Positions 20,100-31,322 of a stretch of DNA of 64,000 bases are shown here, in pieces. A program made the position numbers and the translations under genes. How positions within the stretch are numbered: position 1 is the stretch's first letter; each line of letters starts with the position of its first letter. Source of the DNA: Dipteris shenzhenensis (lineage: Eukaryota > Polypodiophyta > Polypodiopsida > Gleicheniales); assembly GCA_047967505.1 (NCBI GenBank), contig CM106538.1. One strand, written 5' to 3'. The notes beneath the pieces are model-generated. The model was not told the origin of the DNA. It worked only from the letters and a program-made list of their open reading frames with translations, and did no database searches.

Positions 20100-22630
20100 A
20101 TCTTATCTTATCTTACTATATATTAAGGAGAGTGGGAGGCAAGTGTGCGCCATGTGTCATGTGGAAGGTATGCCACGTGTTGCATGGCTAAAGAAGTTGG
20201 AAACACCACCTGTCATGCAGGTGGAGAGGTTTGAGGGGAGCATTAGTTGCCTAGATAATGTTTGGCATATGTAGTCGAGGTGAGGTTATTCCCTTGATGT
20301 CGGCACTTCTTAATCTCTAGATGCACCTCTGTGAAGGAGGTCAAATGTTTCTTCAACGATGAGTTGCATAGGAGCCCTCAAAATTTGAGCATGCAAAGGC
20401 AATGACCAATTGGGGTGGTCAAGAAAGGTAGGGAAGTTGATCATTATGGAGCCCTCTATTAATCTAACTCAAGTGTGTTTCGAACACCTTAAAAGAAGCT
20501 TGCTAATCTCCTAAGGAAAAGAAGTAGCATCCCTAGCAATATCACTAATGATGCTAGATTTGTGAAAGTTCCACTTACCCCAATTCTTAATGTTAGGTCA
20601 ACAAGGAGGGAGGAAAAAGGATCCATGGCTAGGTATAGCAACAAAACAAAGAATCCGAAGAGTCCTATGCTGTTGAGTTGTTTATTGGATTGAGTGGAAT
20701 AGAGAAATCAAAATGTGAGCATTCATACAATGGCTCAAGTAGTTGAAAAAAGGTTTGGAGCAAGACTATGTCGTTGAAGTTAGCAATCTTTAGATGCCAA
20801 CAACCATAGGTCAAAAGTTTGATATTGTGTCAAATCATGGAGATTGGGGTTCCAAATTTTATTCCACACTAGCATGAGAAGCATCCTCCACGACATTATT
20901 CTTTCCTAAGCAAGGATTATAGTGCATATGGCTTCTACTTTAGTCCCCCTTAGGAAGGAAATTATGTTCTCTTGAAAGCTTAGGAAGGATATCAAGCGGA
21001 AGCAAATCAAAATTGATGTCGGAGAGCAATGAGCCAAATTGTCAGAACTCTATTGATGGGATTGATTGGAGATCCTACTTGGCCACATTCAATAGGTGGC
21101 AAATCAGAAGAGGTAGAGACTGACTGGAAGGGAGATCATGTTATTTTGTAAGCAAAGCAATTGGTAAGGAATTTCATGATCGATGAAACTTTGGCTTCAA
21201 AGAGCCTTAGTGTTAATTTTTCTTTGGCGTGAACTTTCAATGAAATGTTTGTTTGTTTTTGTGTTTTTTACTCACCACACACACAGGAGGGGGGGAGGTG
21301 AGGGAAAAGGAAGGAGGGGGGGCACGGGCATCTCCTTACATCACTTTCTTCCCCCAACACCTTTGTGGATAGCTCTCCTTGGAGTCATTCGTACATAATG
21401 ATACCATTAGGGTAGTATCCCTCTCCAAAGAATTGCCACACTCTATCAAGGCTATCGATGATGCTTGGCACAGCACCATACATAGCATGTTAGTCATTTT
21501 CCAATCGTAAAGTTATGGAGTAGAGGTTTTATGTTGAAGTCCAGTTTCCTTTGGGACTCAGTGGTGGTGGTTGAAGGCATAAGGATCTTGGAAGTCATCA
21601 GGTAGCTGTCATAAGTTGAGGTAAACGAGATGAAGCCTTGCGCAATTGTCAATGAAGACCTATCATATGGGCATGGAAGCTTACAAGAGTCCATATAACT
21701 TGTAATGTGCATTAGGTGTTGGGCCACACATGCAAGAATCTATGAATGGGATGAAAGGCGTGTGCCCTCTCCACCATATATATCACTCCAGAATAGAGTC
21801 ACATCTATGTAAGCTTTAAGAAGCGGATAAAACATTATTAGTAAAGGAGGAGATGAATAATAATAATAATAATAATAATGCAAGTTGCCAAGATAGTAAG
21901 GAATTAGTACGAGATTGTAAAATGAGGTGTGGCACATCTTGTGAGTTTAAGACAGATGCAACTTGCTACCATCATACCACAGAAGTTATCCCCTCACAAA
22001 ATTTTGGCATCGTAGCAAGTTGTAATTGAAGTTAAATGACCCGTCCATGAGTCCACGCATCAAGACTTCCTTGCAAAGGTGGATCCTATATGGTTCATTC
22101 ACTTCATTGCCTCCTTAGGGTAGCAAATTGAGGAGAAAATTATATTAGAGAGGAAGGCACGGTTAGGATAAGGAGAGAACAATTCGAGAACAATAGAGAG
22201 TAGCATCCAACTTGAGAGGCTTGCTAGCCTAAAAGTCACAAGGATAGGAAGGGTAATCTTGACTCGGGAACCTTCACAAAAACATGTGTGTCATCAATTA
22301 GCATTGGAAAATCTATAGAAGAGCAAATTTTTCCCCTTGCAAGATGTGAAATTAGAAATGAATATAGCCTTGAAGCTATCCAAGTTGATTGAAAAAAGGT
22401 TCACAAATTTCTTGATTGTAAAATTGTGTTACCTTCTCCTTTTGGCCTAGGTGGTAAATGAAAAATCCATGTCATAAAAAATGCTCATTAATTGAAACAA
22501 AAATGGCGTACAAATATGGAAAGCTCATGTATCTAAAATTCAAAGTTGATAGTCTATACAACACTTATGGGGTCATGTAACCAAGATTGAGTCTATTATC
22601 ATCTTTTGTTGCATGTGATAGTTCTACTAT
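20100..22630. other. no supportable gene
   Basis: Short frames only. A G-rich patch at 21282-21320 and a short trinucleotide run (AAT) near 21858-21878 are the only obvious features. Confidence 0.6.
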
Positions 22631-22637
22631 CTAAATG

Positions 22638-23420
22638 TATGATAAAAATACAATACCAACTATAGATAGATGAGCCCAAAGAAATTATTGGGTTCTTTTA
22701 AATTAGGGCTTAGGTTGTTGAAATGTGCATTTAGCAACTATGGGAAAAACTAACTACGGTTCAATTAAGTGGAATCCAATCTCAATCCAATGTGCCCTAA
22801 GGAAGTATAAAATTTAGAAGGCATACATTAGAAAGTAATTAAGCCATTTCTTTGCTAAGAGGTAGGTCCTTATGTAGTTGCTTGACTGAATACCCACCTA
22901 AGGGGGATCTAATTTTCAACACAACAAGGCAGCCATGACAATAATTTAGGCTACAAAGATTTGAGCTTAGAACTGCCCTTTCCTAGGTGATAATCCCACT
23001 CTATTAGACTAGGATAAATCATCCTTCTATTGTCTGAATGTATGATAAAAATAAAACTAGCTATAAATATAGTGAAGCCAAAGAAATTATTACTTTCTTT
23101 TAAATCAGGGCCTTGGTGTTGAAATGTGCAGTTAGCTACTATGGGAAAAACAAACAACCGGTTCAATTAAGTGGAGCCCAATGTCAATTCAATGTGTCTC
23201 AAGGAAGTATAAAATTCCCAAGGCATGATGCATTGTAAAGTAATTAAGCCAATTCTTTGCTAAGAAGTAGGTCCTTATGTAGCTACTTGATTGAATACCC
23301 ACTTGAGAGGGATCCAATTTCCCACATAACAAAGATGACAATAATTTAGGCTACAAAGGTTTGATCTTAGGACTACCCTTTTTTAGGGATAATCCCACAC
23401 TATTAGTCTAGGCTAAATCA
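22638..23420 (+). repeat. tandem duplication, period about 403
   Basis: Units begin TATGATAAAAATA at 22638 and 23041 and stay alignable through GAAATTATT, GGTTCAATTAAGTGGA, GTCCTTATGTAG and GACAATAATTTAGGCTACAAAG. Identity is roughly 80-85% by eye, so it is an old duplication. Non-coding. Confidence 0.85.
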
Positions 23421-23639
23421 AGCATTGTAAAGGAGAGAGAATGCATGATCTGATTAAAAACATGTATGGAAGTGTAGTATGTAAGATGATTGAGGCAGAT
23501 AGGAATGTGTTGCTATTGTAGGAGATGAGGATACAAGTTTTACCAATAACGTTTGTTTCCAACTGCGACCTTACCATGACACACTCAATAAACCTTGATG
23601 TACTTATGGTACGGGTAGATTTCACCCCTTATCCTTGAG

Positions 23640-23953
23640 GATAAAAAATCTCCCCCAAACCCCCAACCCCAACCCCCCCCCTCTCTCTCTCTCTTCTTGC
23701 CCTCTTTGTTAAAATTTTTTTAACTTACCCTTTGTTGTTTTTTGCCTCATTGTGGCTTTCTCGAAAGTTGGTTGTTTGATTTCAATCATCCCCTCAATGA
23801 GGAAAAACAATCTCACCCCTTAACCCCAAGCATACTCTTTCTCTCTCTCTCTCCCCCCACCCCCTAGAGATGCCATGTGCTCTCCCTATGCAGACGTACT
23901 AGATGGGTATTTTGTTGTCCCATAAACGAGTTGGTCTCCCATGGACATTAATA

Positions 23954-23996
<43 letters not shown>

Positions 23997-24000
23997 TGTG
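23640..24000 (+). repeat. pyrimidine-rich patches and CT microsatellite
   Basis: A C-rich/CT patch at 23656-23694, a CT run near 23838-23865 and a longer CT microsatellite at 23956-23993. No gene. Confidence 0.85.
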
Positions 24001-24187
24001 GGGGCGAGGGGCAAGAATTTTTTGGGAAACTATCTGTCCTCGATCAACATCACATGGTTGGTTGCTCATCTAGCAAAATTGTTGAGTAAGCTCGCATAGA
24101 GACAAGCTAAGTGGTGCCTATGGTTGAGGGGGTCTTGAAACCTAAATTTTGATTTTTTTTTTATTAAAGACATTATGATCCAATCTT

Positions 24188-24209
24188 GAGACCCGGCGGA
24201 GCGGGTCTC
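24188..24209. repeat. 8-bp perfect hairpin
   Basis: GAGACCCG (24188-24195) and CGGGTCTC (24202-24209) with a 6-base spacer. Its role is unknown. It lies about 600 bases past the end of DREB gene 1, too far to call it a terminator. Confidence 0.5.
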
Positions 24210-24443
24210 TAACCCGTCGTAGACGTGTCATGCCACTCCTCCATAAAATTTGGAATAAAACGTTGCCTTAGCTCATAATAGAACCCATGAAGGGTTATCA
24301 TACATTGGGACTCAGGTGAGAGACAAGTTGACTTTGGTATCTTGATTCAATATCATACATGAACTTGCGGATCCCAAATTCCAAGATCCGTTTGTGCTTC
24401 AAACATAGTGACTTATGAGTCTGTTTAGCCCGGAGAATATGCT

Positions 24444-24525
24444 CGGACAATATATTTGTCCAAAGGATGTATGAATTCCGCGCGCGGATAATATATTTGT
24501 GCAAAAGGTGTATGCATCCCGCAAG
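24444..24525 (+). repeat. 41-bp degenerate tandem repeat
   Basis: Two units starting CGGACAATATATTTG (24444) and CGGATAATATATTTG (24485), with several differences between them. Confidence 0.75.
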
Positions 24526-24814
24526 TGAAGCTTTGAACACCCATTTGCCTGGCCAATGTTACGGCCCGAATGCCGAACTCCCGACCGATCGCGCCAAAGT
24601 AGAAGCACCCGATTTGCTTGATGAACAGACTGACTTCACTGGCCGAACGCTTCGTGAGCAGAAAGAATCGAAGCTTGAAGCACTCGCTCCGAGTGATGAG
24701 CAAGATGAACACAATTCGCTTGCCGCTGATATGATGTTAGCGTGGTTTGCAGGGGAAATTCGAAAACCCAATTCGGACCCACAACGCGTTTCAAACTGCA
24801 ACGGCTTTACAGTA

Positions 24815-25516
24815 TCATTCGGAACTTCTCCATGCGTCTGTTCCCCAGACGTATTCTAGCTGCTGCAAGTCAAAATCCTGTCTATGCGAGGTCGCATCAT
24901 GATACACAAATGAGTCCAGGTCCACGTCAAGAGTAGCGGAAAAGGGCGGCAGCTCAGCAAGGCAATCCCAATCATCCGGAATTTCGCCGATGTCAAAGGG
25001 CAATTCCTGCCACTGTGGAAGAGCGTCGACAGTACTGGAAATGGGGGAAGCGCTCTCTTCGAGTTTGACATGAGTAAAATCAAAGACAGAGGAGGGGGAA
25101 GGGTGGGAGAAGGCGGCAAACTGCTGTGCGTCGACGGTAGAGCAAGCAGAGACGGAGGAGTAGGAGGAGCTGGAGGAGCGAGGGGAGGAGGCCGAGCGGG
25201 GCGAATGGGAAGCGAGCGATGCGGCAGCGGCTGCGGCGATGGACTGGATGTCTTTTTTGGAGAAATGGGCGAGGGAAATGCGAGGCAAGGGGGGCAAGTG
25301 AGGCAAATTGAGGGAAGTGGAGGAACCACGGAGGCAGAGGGCAGCGGCGTCGTAGGCACGGGCAGCTTGCAGGGGACAAGAGAAGGAGCCAAGCCAGATA
25401 CGGTCACGGCTATGGGGCATACGAATTTCAGAGACCCATTTACCCCAAGAGCGTTTTCTGACGCCCTTGAAGCGAGGGGGGGAGGAGGGGTGAGAGATAG
25501 GGGAGGGTTTGGTCAT
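24815..25516 (-). CDS. AP2/ERF transcription factor, DREB-like (gene 1)
   Basis: From ATG 25516 this encodes 233 residues with no intron, usual for ERF/DREB genes. A single AP2 domain spans about residues 16-73 ([38 protein letters not shown]). AP2 domains of this class bind GCC-box or DRE/CRT DNA in the nucleus. Val28 sits at the class-defining position 14 of the domain, as in DREB proteins; position 19, Glu in most DREBs, is Met33. A poly-Ala run and Ser-rich stretch follow the domain. The C-terminal third is acidic ([18 protein letters not shown]), consistent with an activation region. The subgroup cannot be assigned from sequence alone. Composition is GC-rich compared with the flanks. Its relative at 45942-47015 has a very similar AP2 domain but different tails. 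Confidence 0.93.
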   Translation of the reverse strand: MTKPSPISHPSSPPRFKGVRKRSWGKWVSEIRMPHSRDRIWLGSFSCPLQAARAYDAAALCLRGSSTSLNLPHLPPLPRISLAHFSKKDIQSIAAAAAASLASHSPRSASSPRSSSSSYSSVSACSTVDAQQFAAFSHPSPSSVFDFTHVKLEESASPISSTVDALPQWQELPFDIGEIPDDWDCLAELPPFSATLDVDLDSFVYHDATSHRQDFDLQQLEYVWGTDAWRSSE

Positions 25517-25570
25517 GATCAATCAACAGAAACGATGAAGGAGGAGGGCGCTAACCTGAGAAGAAGCAAT

Positions 25571-25620
25571 GGGAAGATATATAGCAGAGGAGATTGGGAA
25601 GATATACAGCAGAGGAGATT
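25571..25620. repeat. 25-bp tandem duplication in the 5' region of DREB gene 1
   Basis: Two units (25571-25595 and 25596-25620) differ at one base. On the minus strand the first unit contains CTATATATC, a possible TATA element about 55-65 bases before the ATG. The next stretch (25640-25760) repeats GAACAAGCTYGCAG-like sequence. Confidence 0.8.
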
Positions 25621-25830
25621 GGGAAGGAAGCTCTAATAATCAACAAACAGCAGAGTTGAAGAAGATGAACAAGCTTGCAGTGATTAAGAACGAGCTTGAA
25701 TGGAGAGATGAACAAGCTCGCAGAGATTAGGAGTGAGCTTGACTGGAGAAGATGAAGTAGATAGAAGAAAGCTTGCAGACAAGGTTGCAATACTTTGTTA
25801 TTACAAGCATCTGAGACAACAATGGAAGAA

Positions 25831-25836
25831 TTTATA
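25831..25836 (-). promoter_or_regulatory. possible TATA box of DREB gene 1
   Basis: TATAAA on the minus strand about 315 bases upstream of the ATG, in CCTTATAAATTC context. If used, the leader would be about 280 nt. The closer TATATA at about 25577 is an alternative. Confidence 0.3.
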
Positions 25837-25849
25837 AGGATTGAAGAGC

Positions 25850-26860
25850 TGAGGCTCTACGCTGTCTTGATTGCATGTATCACTTTGGTCCAACTGTCGA
25901 CAGTTGGATTTCTATTAAATCGAATCTCTCTCTCTCTCTACTCCGCGTAGTATCTCAACAAAAGGCTCCTTTTTGCCTAGTCCCTTTTTCTGCTCACAAA
26001 ACCTCACGTTTTTCAATACCCCTCTAACCGCGTACCAGCTCACCCTCTGTGGGTTTCCGTCTTGCCCTTCTACGAACCTTCCCATGAATCAAACTCGGCA
26101 TCCAATCCAAGGATTTGGCAAATACCTCACCCTCCCATTTGTGGGATTCCAATTTCCCACCCCCTTCCCTCTCTCTCTCTCCATCAACTCCTTGGGTCAC
26201 AAGAATATTAATCTTGACCGTTGGATTGAAGTGTCTTCGTAATCGTAATCGGAATCTGCCTCCACCCGATTTACCTGCTCGAATTTTACACATGGCATCC
26301 CCCCAAGCCTCTGACGACTAGGAAAAGTGGGGGCCTCCTTTCCCACTTAAAAAGTGTCTCACAGGCTCCCGCCCGCTTGCCATTTTTAAAGTTGGAATGG
26401 AGCCCCCCCCCACTCCTTATACACCCCTAACCTTCACTATACGATTTTATCTCAACGCAATCACATTAAACCACTTTCCCACAAGGAATGTGGCCCTCAA
26501 AAGATATCATCATGTGAGTAAAAAATCGCCGTCATCGCCGAGAAGTTACCATCCATCTGTTCATCTCAAAAGTCACCACCCTCCCTTCCCTCCCAAGAAA
26601 TCCCTTCCTTGGCCCATTCCCCTATACATTCCACCAACCCTCCATCAATCACGCCTCTACCATTGCCTTTGCCCTTTCCCCTCACTCAAATGCAAAAATT
26701 ATCTCCTTTTTGTATGCAAACCTCGACCACATTCACATAATATGCTTCTGAGTGAGTTGCAATGAGCTTATCCGCAATTACTCAAACTTATCCTCAATCA
26801 TCCTTCCTTTACTAGCACATACCTTGCTAAAGATAACACGTTAGTGCAAACTCCAATGCA
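25850..26860. other. no supportable gene
   Basis: C-rich, pyrimidine-biased sequence on the plus strand with frames of up to 122 codons lacking any recognisable domain. Possibly the distal upstream region of DREB gene 1. Confidence 0.5.
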
Positions 26861-27022
26861 TTTGATGTGATTCCTAATGTTTTCAAAATATTGTTTGATT
26901 AAATCTACTGACACTAAATTGTCAACTTAGAAAAAGTTTGATGTGATTCCCCAATGTTTTCAAAATTTAAAATATATTGTTTGATTAAATCTTCTGACAT
27001 TGAATTGTCAACTTAGAAAAAG
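26861..27022 (+). repeat. 76-bp tandem duplication
   Basis: Units start TTTGATGTGATTCC at 26861 and 26937 and end in GTCAACTTAGAAAAAGTT. The second unit has about 9 extra bases. Confidence 0.85.
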
Positions 27023-27033
27023 TTGTAAATCGT

Positions 27034-27036
<3 letters not shown>

Positions 27037-27105
<69 letters not shown>
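27037..27105 (+). repeat. long CT microsatellite
   Basis: About 34 perfect CT units, the longest uninterrupted dinucleotide run in the window. Confidence 0.95.
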
Positions 27106-27108
<3 letters not shown>

Positions 27109-27109
27109 T

Positions 27110-27790
27110 TCCCCCTTCTCCTTTCCTTGCCCCTTATGATTTTGTACCCTTGCTCTAACATGCCAATTGCCCCCTATATAATCCTCACTGACACGATGTA
27201 GTGCGCACAAGCATTTAGGCTTTCTTGTTCTAAACTATTGTGCCATTGTAATTTTGAGCTCACAAGTTATAATATGCATTGTATTTTAGGTTCTTATGTA
27301 CATACATAATCGCTTACCGGTCTTTATAGATGCATGTAGCATTGCTAGGATTCAATGCATAGAGTTAAGTTTTGAGTCATGTGACTATTTTTTCCTTCAC
27401 CCCAATATTATTTATGATTATCACCTTCATACATGTGTCTATACTATGTATGATTACCACCCCAATCGATATGGCTCCCACTCTCTCCTATCTATTTCTT
27501 AATCTTATCTCTTTATCAACAATCAAATCATGCATCATAGATTTAGGATGGGTACTCATCAATGCAAGATCACATTCTTTAAGCCATTAAAAAGTTTAAT
27601 TTAGTAGACACATCACAAAGAACAAAGGCACCTTACTCTATTGTATGCAAAATATCTCATTGAACTTAGATTTGGTAAAGTATCGCTTGTATGTTTGGTG
27701 TTACTCTAATATACACACATGGCACTTAGATTCCTTTCGCATCGGGGGCGCGGTAGCATCGAGTTGGAGATGCGGGGCGCGACAGCATTC
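27110..27790. other. no supportable gene upstream of copia 2
   Basis: Short frames without motifs. A short GC-rich patch (27740-27800) precedes the copia 2 primer site. It does not match the 3' LTR of that element, so the 5' LTR is missing or replaced. Confidence 0.45.
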
Positions 27791-27794
27791 GGGG

Positions 27795-27806
27795 CGCTAT
27801 TAGAGC
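27795..27806 (+). other. degenerate primer binding site of copia 2
   Basis: CGCTATTAGAGC matches 9 of 12 bases of TGGTATCAGAGC, the usual copia initiator-Met site, and is followed by CTAGGT as in many plant elements. It lies 63 bases before the gag ATG. Confidence 0.6.
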
Positions 27807-27868
27807 CTAGGTGGCTCTAAGGATCGAAGAATAGAAGAGAGGCGAGGGCTTCAACAGCATACGGAGTG

Positions 27869-28772
27869 ATGGCAACAAGAAGCAGCTCAACAGGAAGTGG
27901 TTCGAGTTCAACAGTTGCTGCTGCACCAACAATCCAGGCGTTAAGGATTTGCCCACCAGCCTTCACCGAAGGCAAGCTAAATGGTACGAACTACACTCTG
28001 TGGAAGTTTAAAATTACTGTTATTCTGGATCCATATGAGCTTCTGGAGACAGTACTGGGGACTGGCCTAGAACCACAAGGAGCCCCCGACCCATCAAATC
28101 CAGGGAGTACGATACCTCCTAATGCCGACCTTCTACGAGCTTTAAAACGTAGGAACGTAGATGCTCTGTGTGCCCTAGTTACAAGTACTACTGATAGTGT
28201 TTTGACCTTGATTCACTAAGGCAATTGTGGCCTGGAACATATTGAAGAGTCAGTATGAGACGCGCAATCAGACAAGGATCCAAAACCTGGAGAATTAGCT
28301 CGCACCTAAGAAGTTTAATGAAGGAGAGACAGTGGAGGTGTTCATAACCCGAATCAAAAATATGCGTGACCAGATGGTTGGTGCTGGGATACAAAAGACT
28401 AGTGAAGAGCTAGCTTAGCGGTGTCTCTGGATATGTCCACCAAGGTTTGATGGACTAGTAACAGCGCTTAACACTCAGGTGAGACCCCAACCATTGTCAT
28501 TTGAGGAGCTCTGTGCTTTACTTATGGAGGAGGAATTGAGGCTTAAAGCTCGAGATGGAGGTGGCAATGGGGATGCTGCATTCTCTGCCACTGCGAAAGG
28601 CAAAGGTGGTTCCTCCACCAAACTATATTGTTCCATGCAGCCTCTACAGGAACCCATCACCGTGACGGTTGGAAAAAATGCAAAATGCCTTGTTGAGGGT
28701 ACAGGTACGGTTTCATTTATTTCTATAAATGGAGATGTTAAGAAACTATCTAATGTGATGTATGTTCCATAA
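27869..28772 (+). pseudogene. copia 2 gag and start of the protease region
   Basis: ATG 27869 opens a Gag of the UBN2 type (KLNGTNYTLWKFKITVIL). A frameshift lies at about 28215 (stop in LIH). The second frame continues with VAWNILKSQYETRNQTRIQ, FNEGETVEVFITRIKNMRDQ and LSFEELCALLMEEELRLKARD. In-frame TAG codons at 28296 and 28416 replace Gln in ENQLA-like and ELAQRCL-like contexts. The frame from about 28640 reads VGKNAKCLVEGTGTVSFI, the part after the protease. A TAA at 28770 follows VMYVP. No D-S-G-A protease site or zinc knuckle is seen, so that part is deleted. Confidence 0.82.
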
Positions 28773-28812
28773 ATCAATAGAAATTTGCTATCAGTTGCTT
28801 CCATAACTGACC

Positions 28813-29244
28813 TTGACCAATGAGGTGAGGCTCAACAAGACAGGAGCAAAAATTCTGGATAGTGCTGGCAATCTTGTTGGCACAGGAGTAAGGAGGAACA
28901 ACTTCTATGAGCTAAGTGCTCTTACAACCACCGCTGGAGTGGGCATAAGCAGACTTTGGCATGAAAGATTCAGCCACATCAGATTTGCAGTGCTGAAGGA
29001 GATGCAAAAGCAAGGTATGATTGCTGACTTACCTGCAGTAGCAGAAATCAAAGAATCGTGTGAAGCTTGCATGATGGGCAAGCAACAGAGAAAGGCATTT
29101 CCACAAGAAAGCAAGAATAGAGCAAATGCTCCAATAGAGTTGGTGCATGTTGACTTGTGCGGTAAGATGCCTACACAAGCCTTGGGGGGATCTTCCTATT
29201 TTTTATTGATCGTCGCCGACTATAGCATGAAGATGTGGGTGTAA
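28813..29244 (+). pseudogene. copia 2 GAG-pre-integrase and integrase start
   Basis: It reads NFYELSALTT, then LWHERFSHIRFAVLKEMQ and CEACMMGKQQRKAF (GAG-pre-integrase zinc motif), then ELVHVDLCGKMPTQALGGSSYFLLIVADYS, the first catalytic Asp of integrase. TAA at 29242-29244 ends it, and the rest of integrase is deleted. Confidence 0.85.
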
Positions 29245-29315
29245 AGCTTCATGAAAAGGCTCAAACTTTTGGTAAATTGAAAGAATGTTTCTCTTTAGGT
29301 TTAGGTATCTTCTCT

Positions 29316-29690
29316 TGGATCAGTCAGAGATAACCAACAGTGGCATTGTCTTCTACCAAGGCTGAGTACAAGGTAGCATGTTTTGCTACTTGTGAAGCAG
29401 TGTGGCTGAGGAGGATCTTATGGCACATGGGAGTGCAAGAGGATGAGGCAATTGTGCTGAGGCGCGACAATCAAAGTTGCTTGGCCATTGCTAAAAATCC
29501 AGTATTTCATGCGCGCACAAAACATATAGAGATTCAATATCACTATGTGTGTGATTTGATTGAGGACGGGATAGTGGAATCGGTCTACTGTCCAACAGAG
29601 CAAAATGGAGCAAATATCTTCACCAAGGCACTCGGGAAGGATCAGCTTCATGGTCATCTTCAGAGACTCGGCATTGGGCCGAGTAGGTAG
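29316..29690 (+). pseudogene. copia 2 RNase H 3' part
   Basis: It reads FSWISQR, then TAA (29331-29333) where copia elements have Gln, then PTVALSSTKAEYKVACFATCEAVWLRRIL, DNQSCLAIAKNPVFHARTKHIEI and NGANIFTKALGKDQ. The STKAEY Glu and the DNQS Asp are RNase H catalytic residues. It ends at TAG 29688-29690. Confidence 0.88.
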
Positions 29691-29719
29691 TTCACCTACG
29701 GGTGGACATTGAGGGGGGG

Positions 29720-30306
29720 TGTTAGATATGCTCAATGCCCCACCCTCCTGGTAACCACCAGTGGTCCAAGGTGCTCAAGTTGTAAGGCCCCCATATGAGG
29801 AGAAGCCATGTGAGCCTGGGACACTAGATGGATCCTGACTTGCATGTCAGATGAGGTCTATCAATGAGACCGCGTTCATGGTAGAAAGGTGATTGTGTGG
29901 GAACCTTTTATTCTTGCTGGGGCGAGAGCCCCCGAGGCGATGGTATAGGGAATATTCTTGAATATTCCATGGACGACTAGGTTGACTGGTCGGCTTCACC
30001 GACTAGGTTGACTGGTCAATTCCATCGACTACGTTGATCAGACTACCGCCCTCATAGCTATAAAGAGGTGACCTCCCCAGTCCATTGTACCAGATCAGAT
30101 CTTCAAGCAGAGATCTTCCAGCTAGTAGCTCTTCACCTAGTATCTATCCAGATCGCCATCTAAGCTCCACTGTGGGAGCGCACTGGTGGACGGAGCCATC
30201 ATCTTTATTACATCAGTATTGAAGCAAAATTTTGTTCATCTCTAGTTTGCTGTGTACTCTCTATTCTTTGTTCAATTTCTGTTCTGTTGTGCCGTGTAAT
30301 TTAACA
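29720..30306 (+). repeat. 3' LTR of copia 2 (about 587 bp)
   Basis: It begins TGTTAGATATG directly after a purine tract (GAGGGGGG, 29711-29718) and ends ...TTAACA at 30306, so the ends form the TGTTA/TAACA inverted repeat expected of copia LTRs. It contains a possible TATA-type region near 30058 (GCTATAAAGAGG). The base after it starts LINE-like sequence, consistent with insertion into a LINE copy. Confidence 0.75.
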
Positions 30307-30314
30307 GGCCAAAC

Positions 30315-30660
30315 ATATGGAAGTCTCCCCCCTCTGTCCCCTATGTGCTTTTTGTACTATGGAACACTTCACCATCTGTTTTGTCACTGCAATGCCTCAC
30401 GATCGGCATGGAAGAACAAAGAAGGCTATTCGGGCCTTTGTTTTGATGAGCAAGTTTTGCCTAGGTGGTGACACACGGTTTATCTTCACAGGTGACGCCT
30501 CCCCTTTACACTGGCGGCATGTCGGTAGTACATCCGCGGTCATGATTGCGATCTGGGAGGTTCGTAACTCGGTGGTATTCCGTAGCCAGCCTGGTTCCGT
30601 ATGCAGAGAAACGTGGTTCATTAACTCTATCAGAAATGGTCTTCACGAGCAATGCTTACT
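30315..30660 (+). pseudogene. LINE ORF2 C-terminal zinc-binding region, frameshifted
   Basis: It reads CPLCAFCTMEH in one frame and LHHLFCHCNASRSAWK in the next. Together these are the zf-RVT motif at the end of plant L1 ORF2 (C-x2-C ... H-x-C), with a frameshift between. MIAIWEVRNSVVFRSQPG further on is another standard phrase of this region. The same domain is present at 40599-40910 on the other strand. Confidence 0.7.
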
Positions 30661-31051
30661 GAGAAGCATCTTCCGAATCAGTATTGGGCAGAAGCAATAG
30701 CCACTGCAAACTACTCGTTAATCGACTTCCTACTGAACCAATTCAGGGTATGACACCTTATGAAGCATTCACTGGACATAAGCCACACATTGGGCATCTC
30801 CACATATTTGGTTGCATAGCATATGCCCACGTACATGATGATCATCATAGGAAATTGGATGCGAAGTCATGCAAATGCGTCATGGTTGGCTACAGTGAAG
30901 AAAGCAAAGGATACAAGTTGTATGATCCCATTAACCGCAAGGTCATTATCTCTAGAGATGTAATCTTTGATGAGGAATCAAAATGGAAAACCTCAAACAG
31001 CCGATTTCACAGTCATCTACAAAAATGGTTGATGAAGAAGAGCAAGAATTT
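30661..31051 (+). pseudogene. copia pol fragment: integrase-RT linker
   Basis: It reads IQGMTPYEAFTGHKPHIGHL, HIFGCIAYAHVH, KLDAKSCKCVMVGYSEESKGYKLYD and VIISRDVIFDEES. It matches 56460-56880 almost base for base (GAGAAGCATCTTCCGAAT through GAAGAAGAG.AAGAATT), so it comes from the copia 3 family. No LTR, polypurine tract or target-site duplication borders it. Confidence 0.88.
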
Positions 31052-31322
31052 TGGGGTGGGTCTTGAGTAACTCGGACCCGGTGGTGAGTAGATCTCTTTT
31101 GGTGGTAAGAAAATATCTAGACTCTTAGCTTTTTTTTGCTTACAGCATTGGCTGGGGGTAGGTCGCCCACTGTGTTAGCCCAATTTTGTATTAGGTCCTT
31201 TTTTGAAGGCTTGACTAGCCTCCTTTAATACATATGGCGCTTTTTGTTTATTAAAAAAAAGCAATTATCTCAAGCTAAAAAATGAAGCTCATTAAAACGA
31301 GACCATTTATAATTTAAAGTCA

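Larger units (their letters stand above)
27795..30306 (+). mobile_element. Ty1/copia remnant 2, internally deleted, 3' LTR intact
   Basis: PBS-like site, gag, protease-adjacent part, GAG-pre-integrase and the first part of integrase are followed directly by the end of RNase H, a polypurine tract and a 3' LTR. The integrase catalytic region, all of RT and most of RNase H are gone between about 29250 and 29300. Several in-frame stops and a frameshift show it is dead. Confidence 0.88.
30307..31262 (+). mobile_element. L1-like LINE 3' end carrying a copia fragment
   Basis: 30307-30660 encodes the tail of a plant L1 ORF2, 30661-31051 is a piece of copia pol, and 31052-31262 is a non-coding tail ending in an A8 run (31254-31262). 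The tail phrase (TAGCCTCCTTTAATACATATGGCGC) followed by poly(A) is typical of plant LINE 3' ends. The most direct reading is that a copia segment lies inside one LINE copy. Confidence 0.6.

Noticed and set aside
25070-25636. 188-codon plus-strand frame opposite DREB gene 1
   Set aside because: Antisense shadow of a GC-rich gene; Gly/Arg-rich with no motif.
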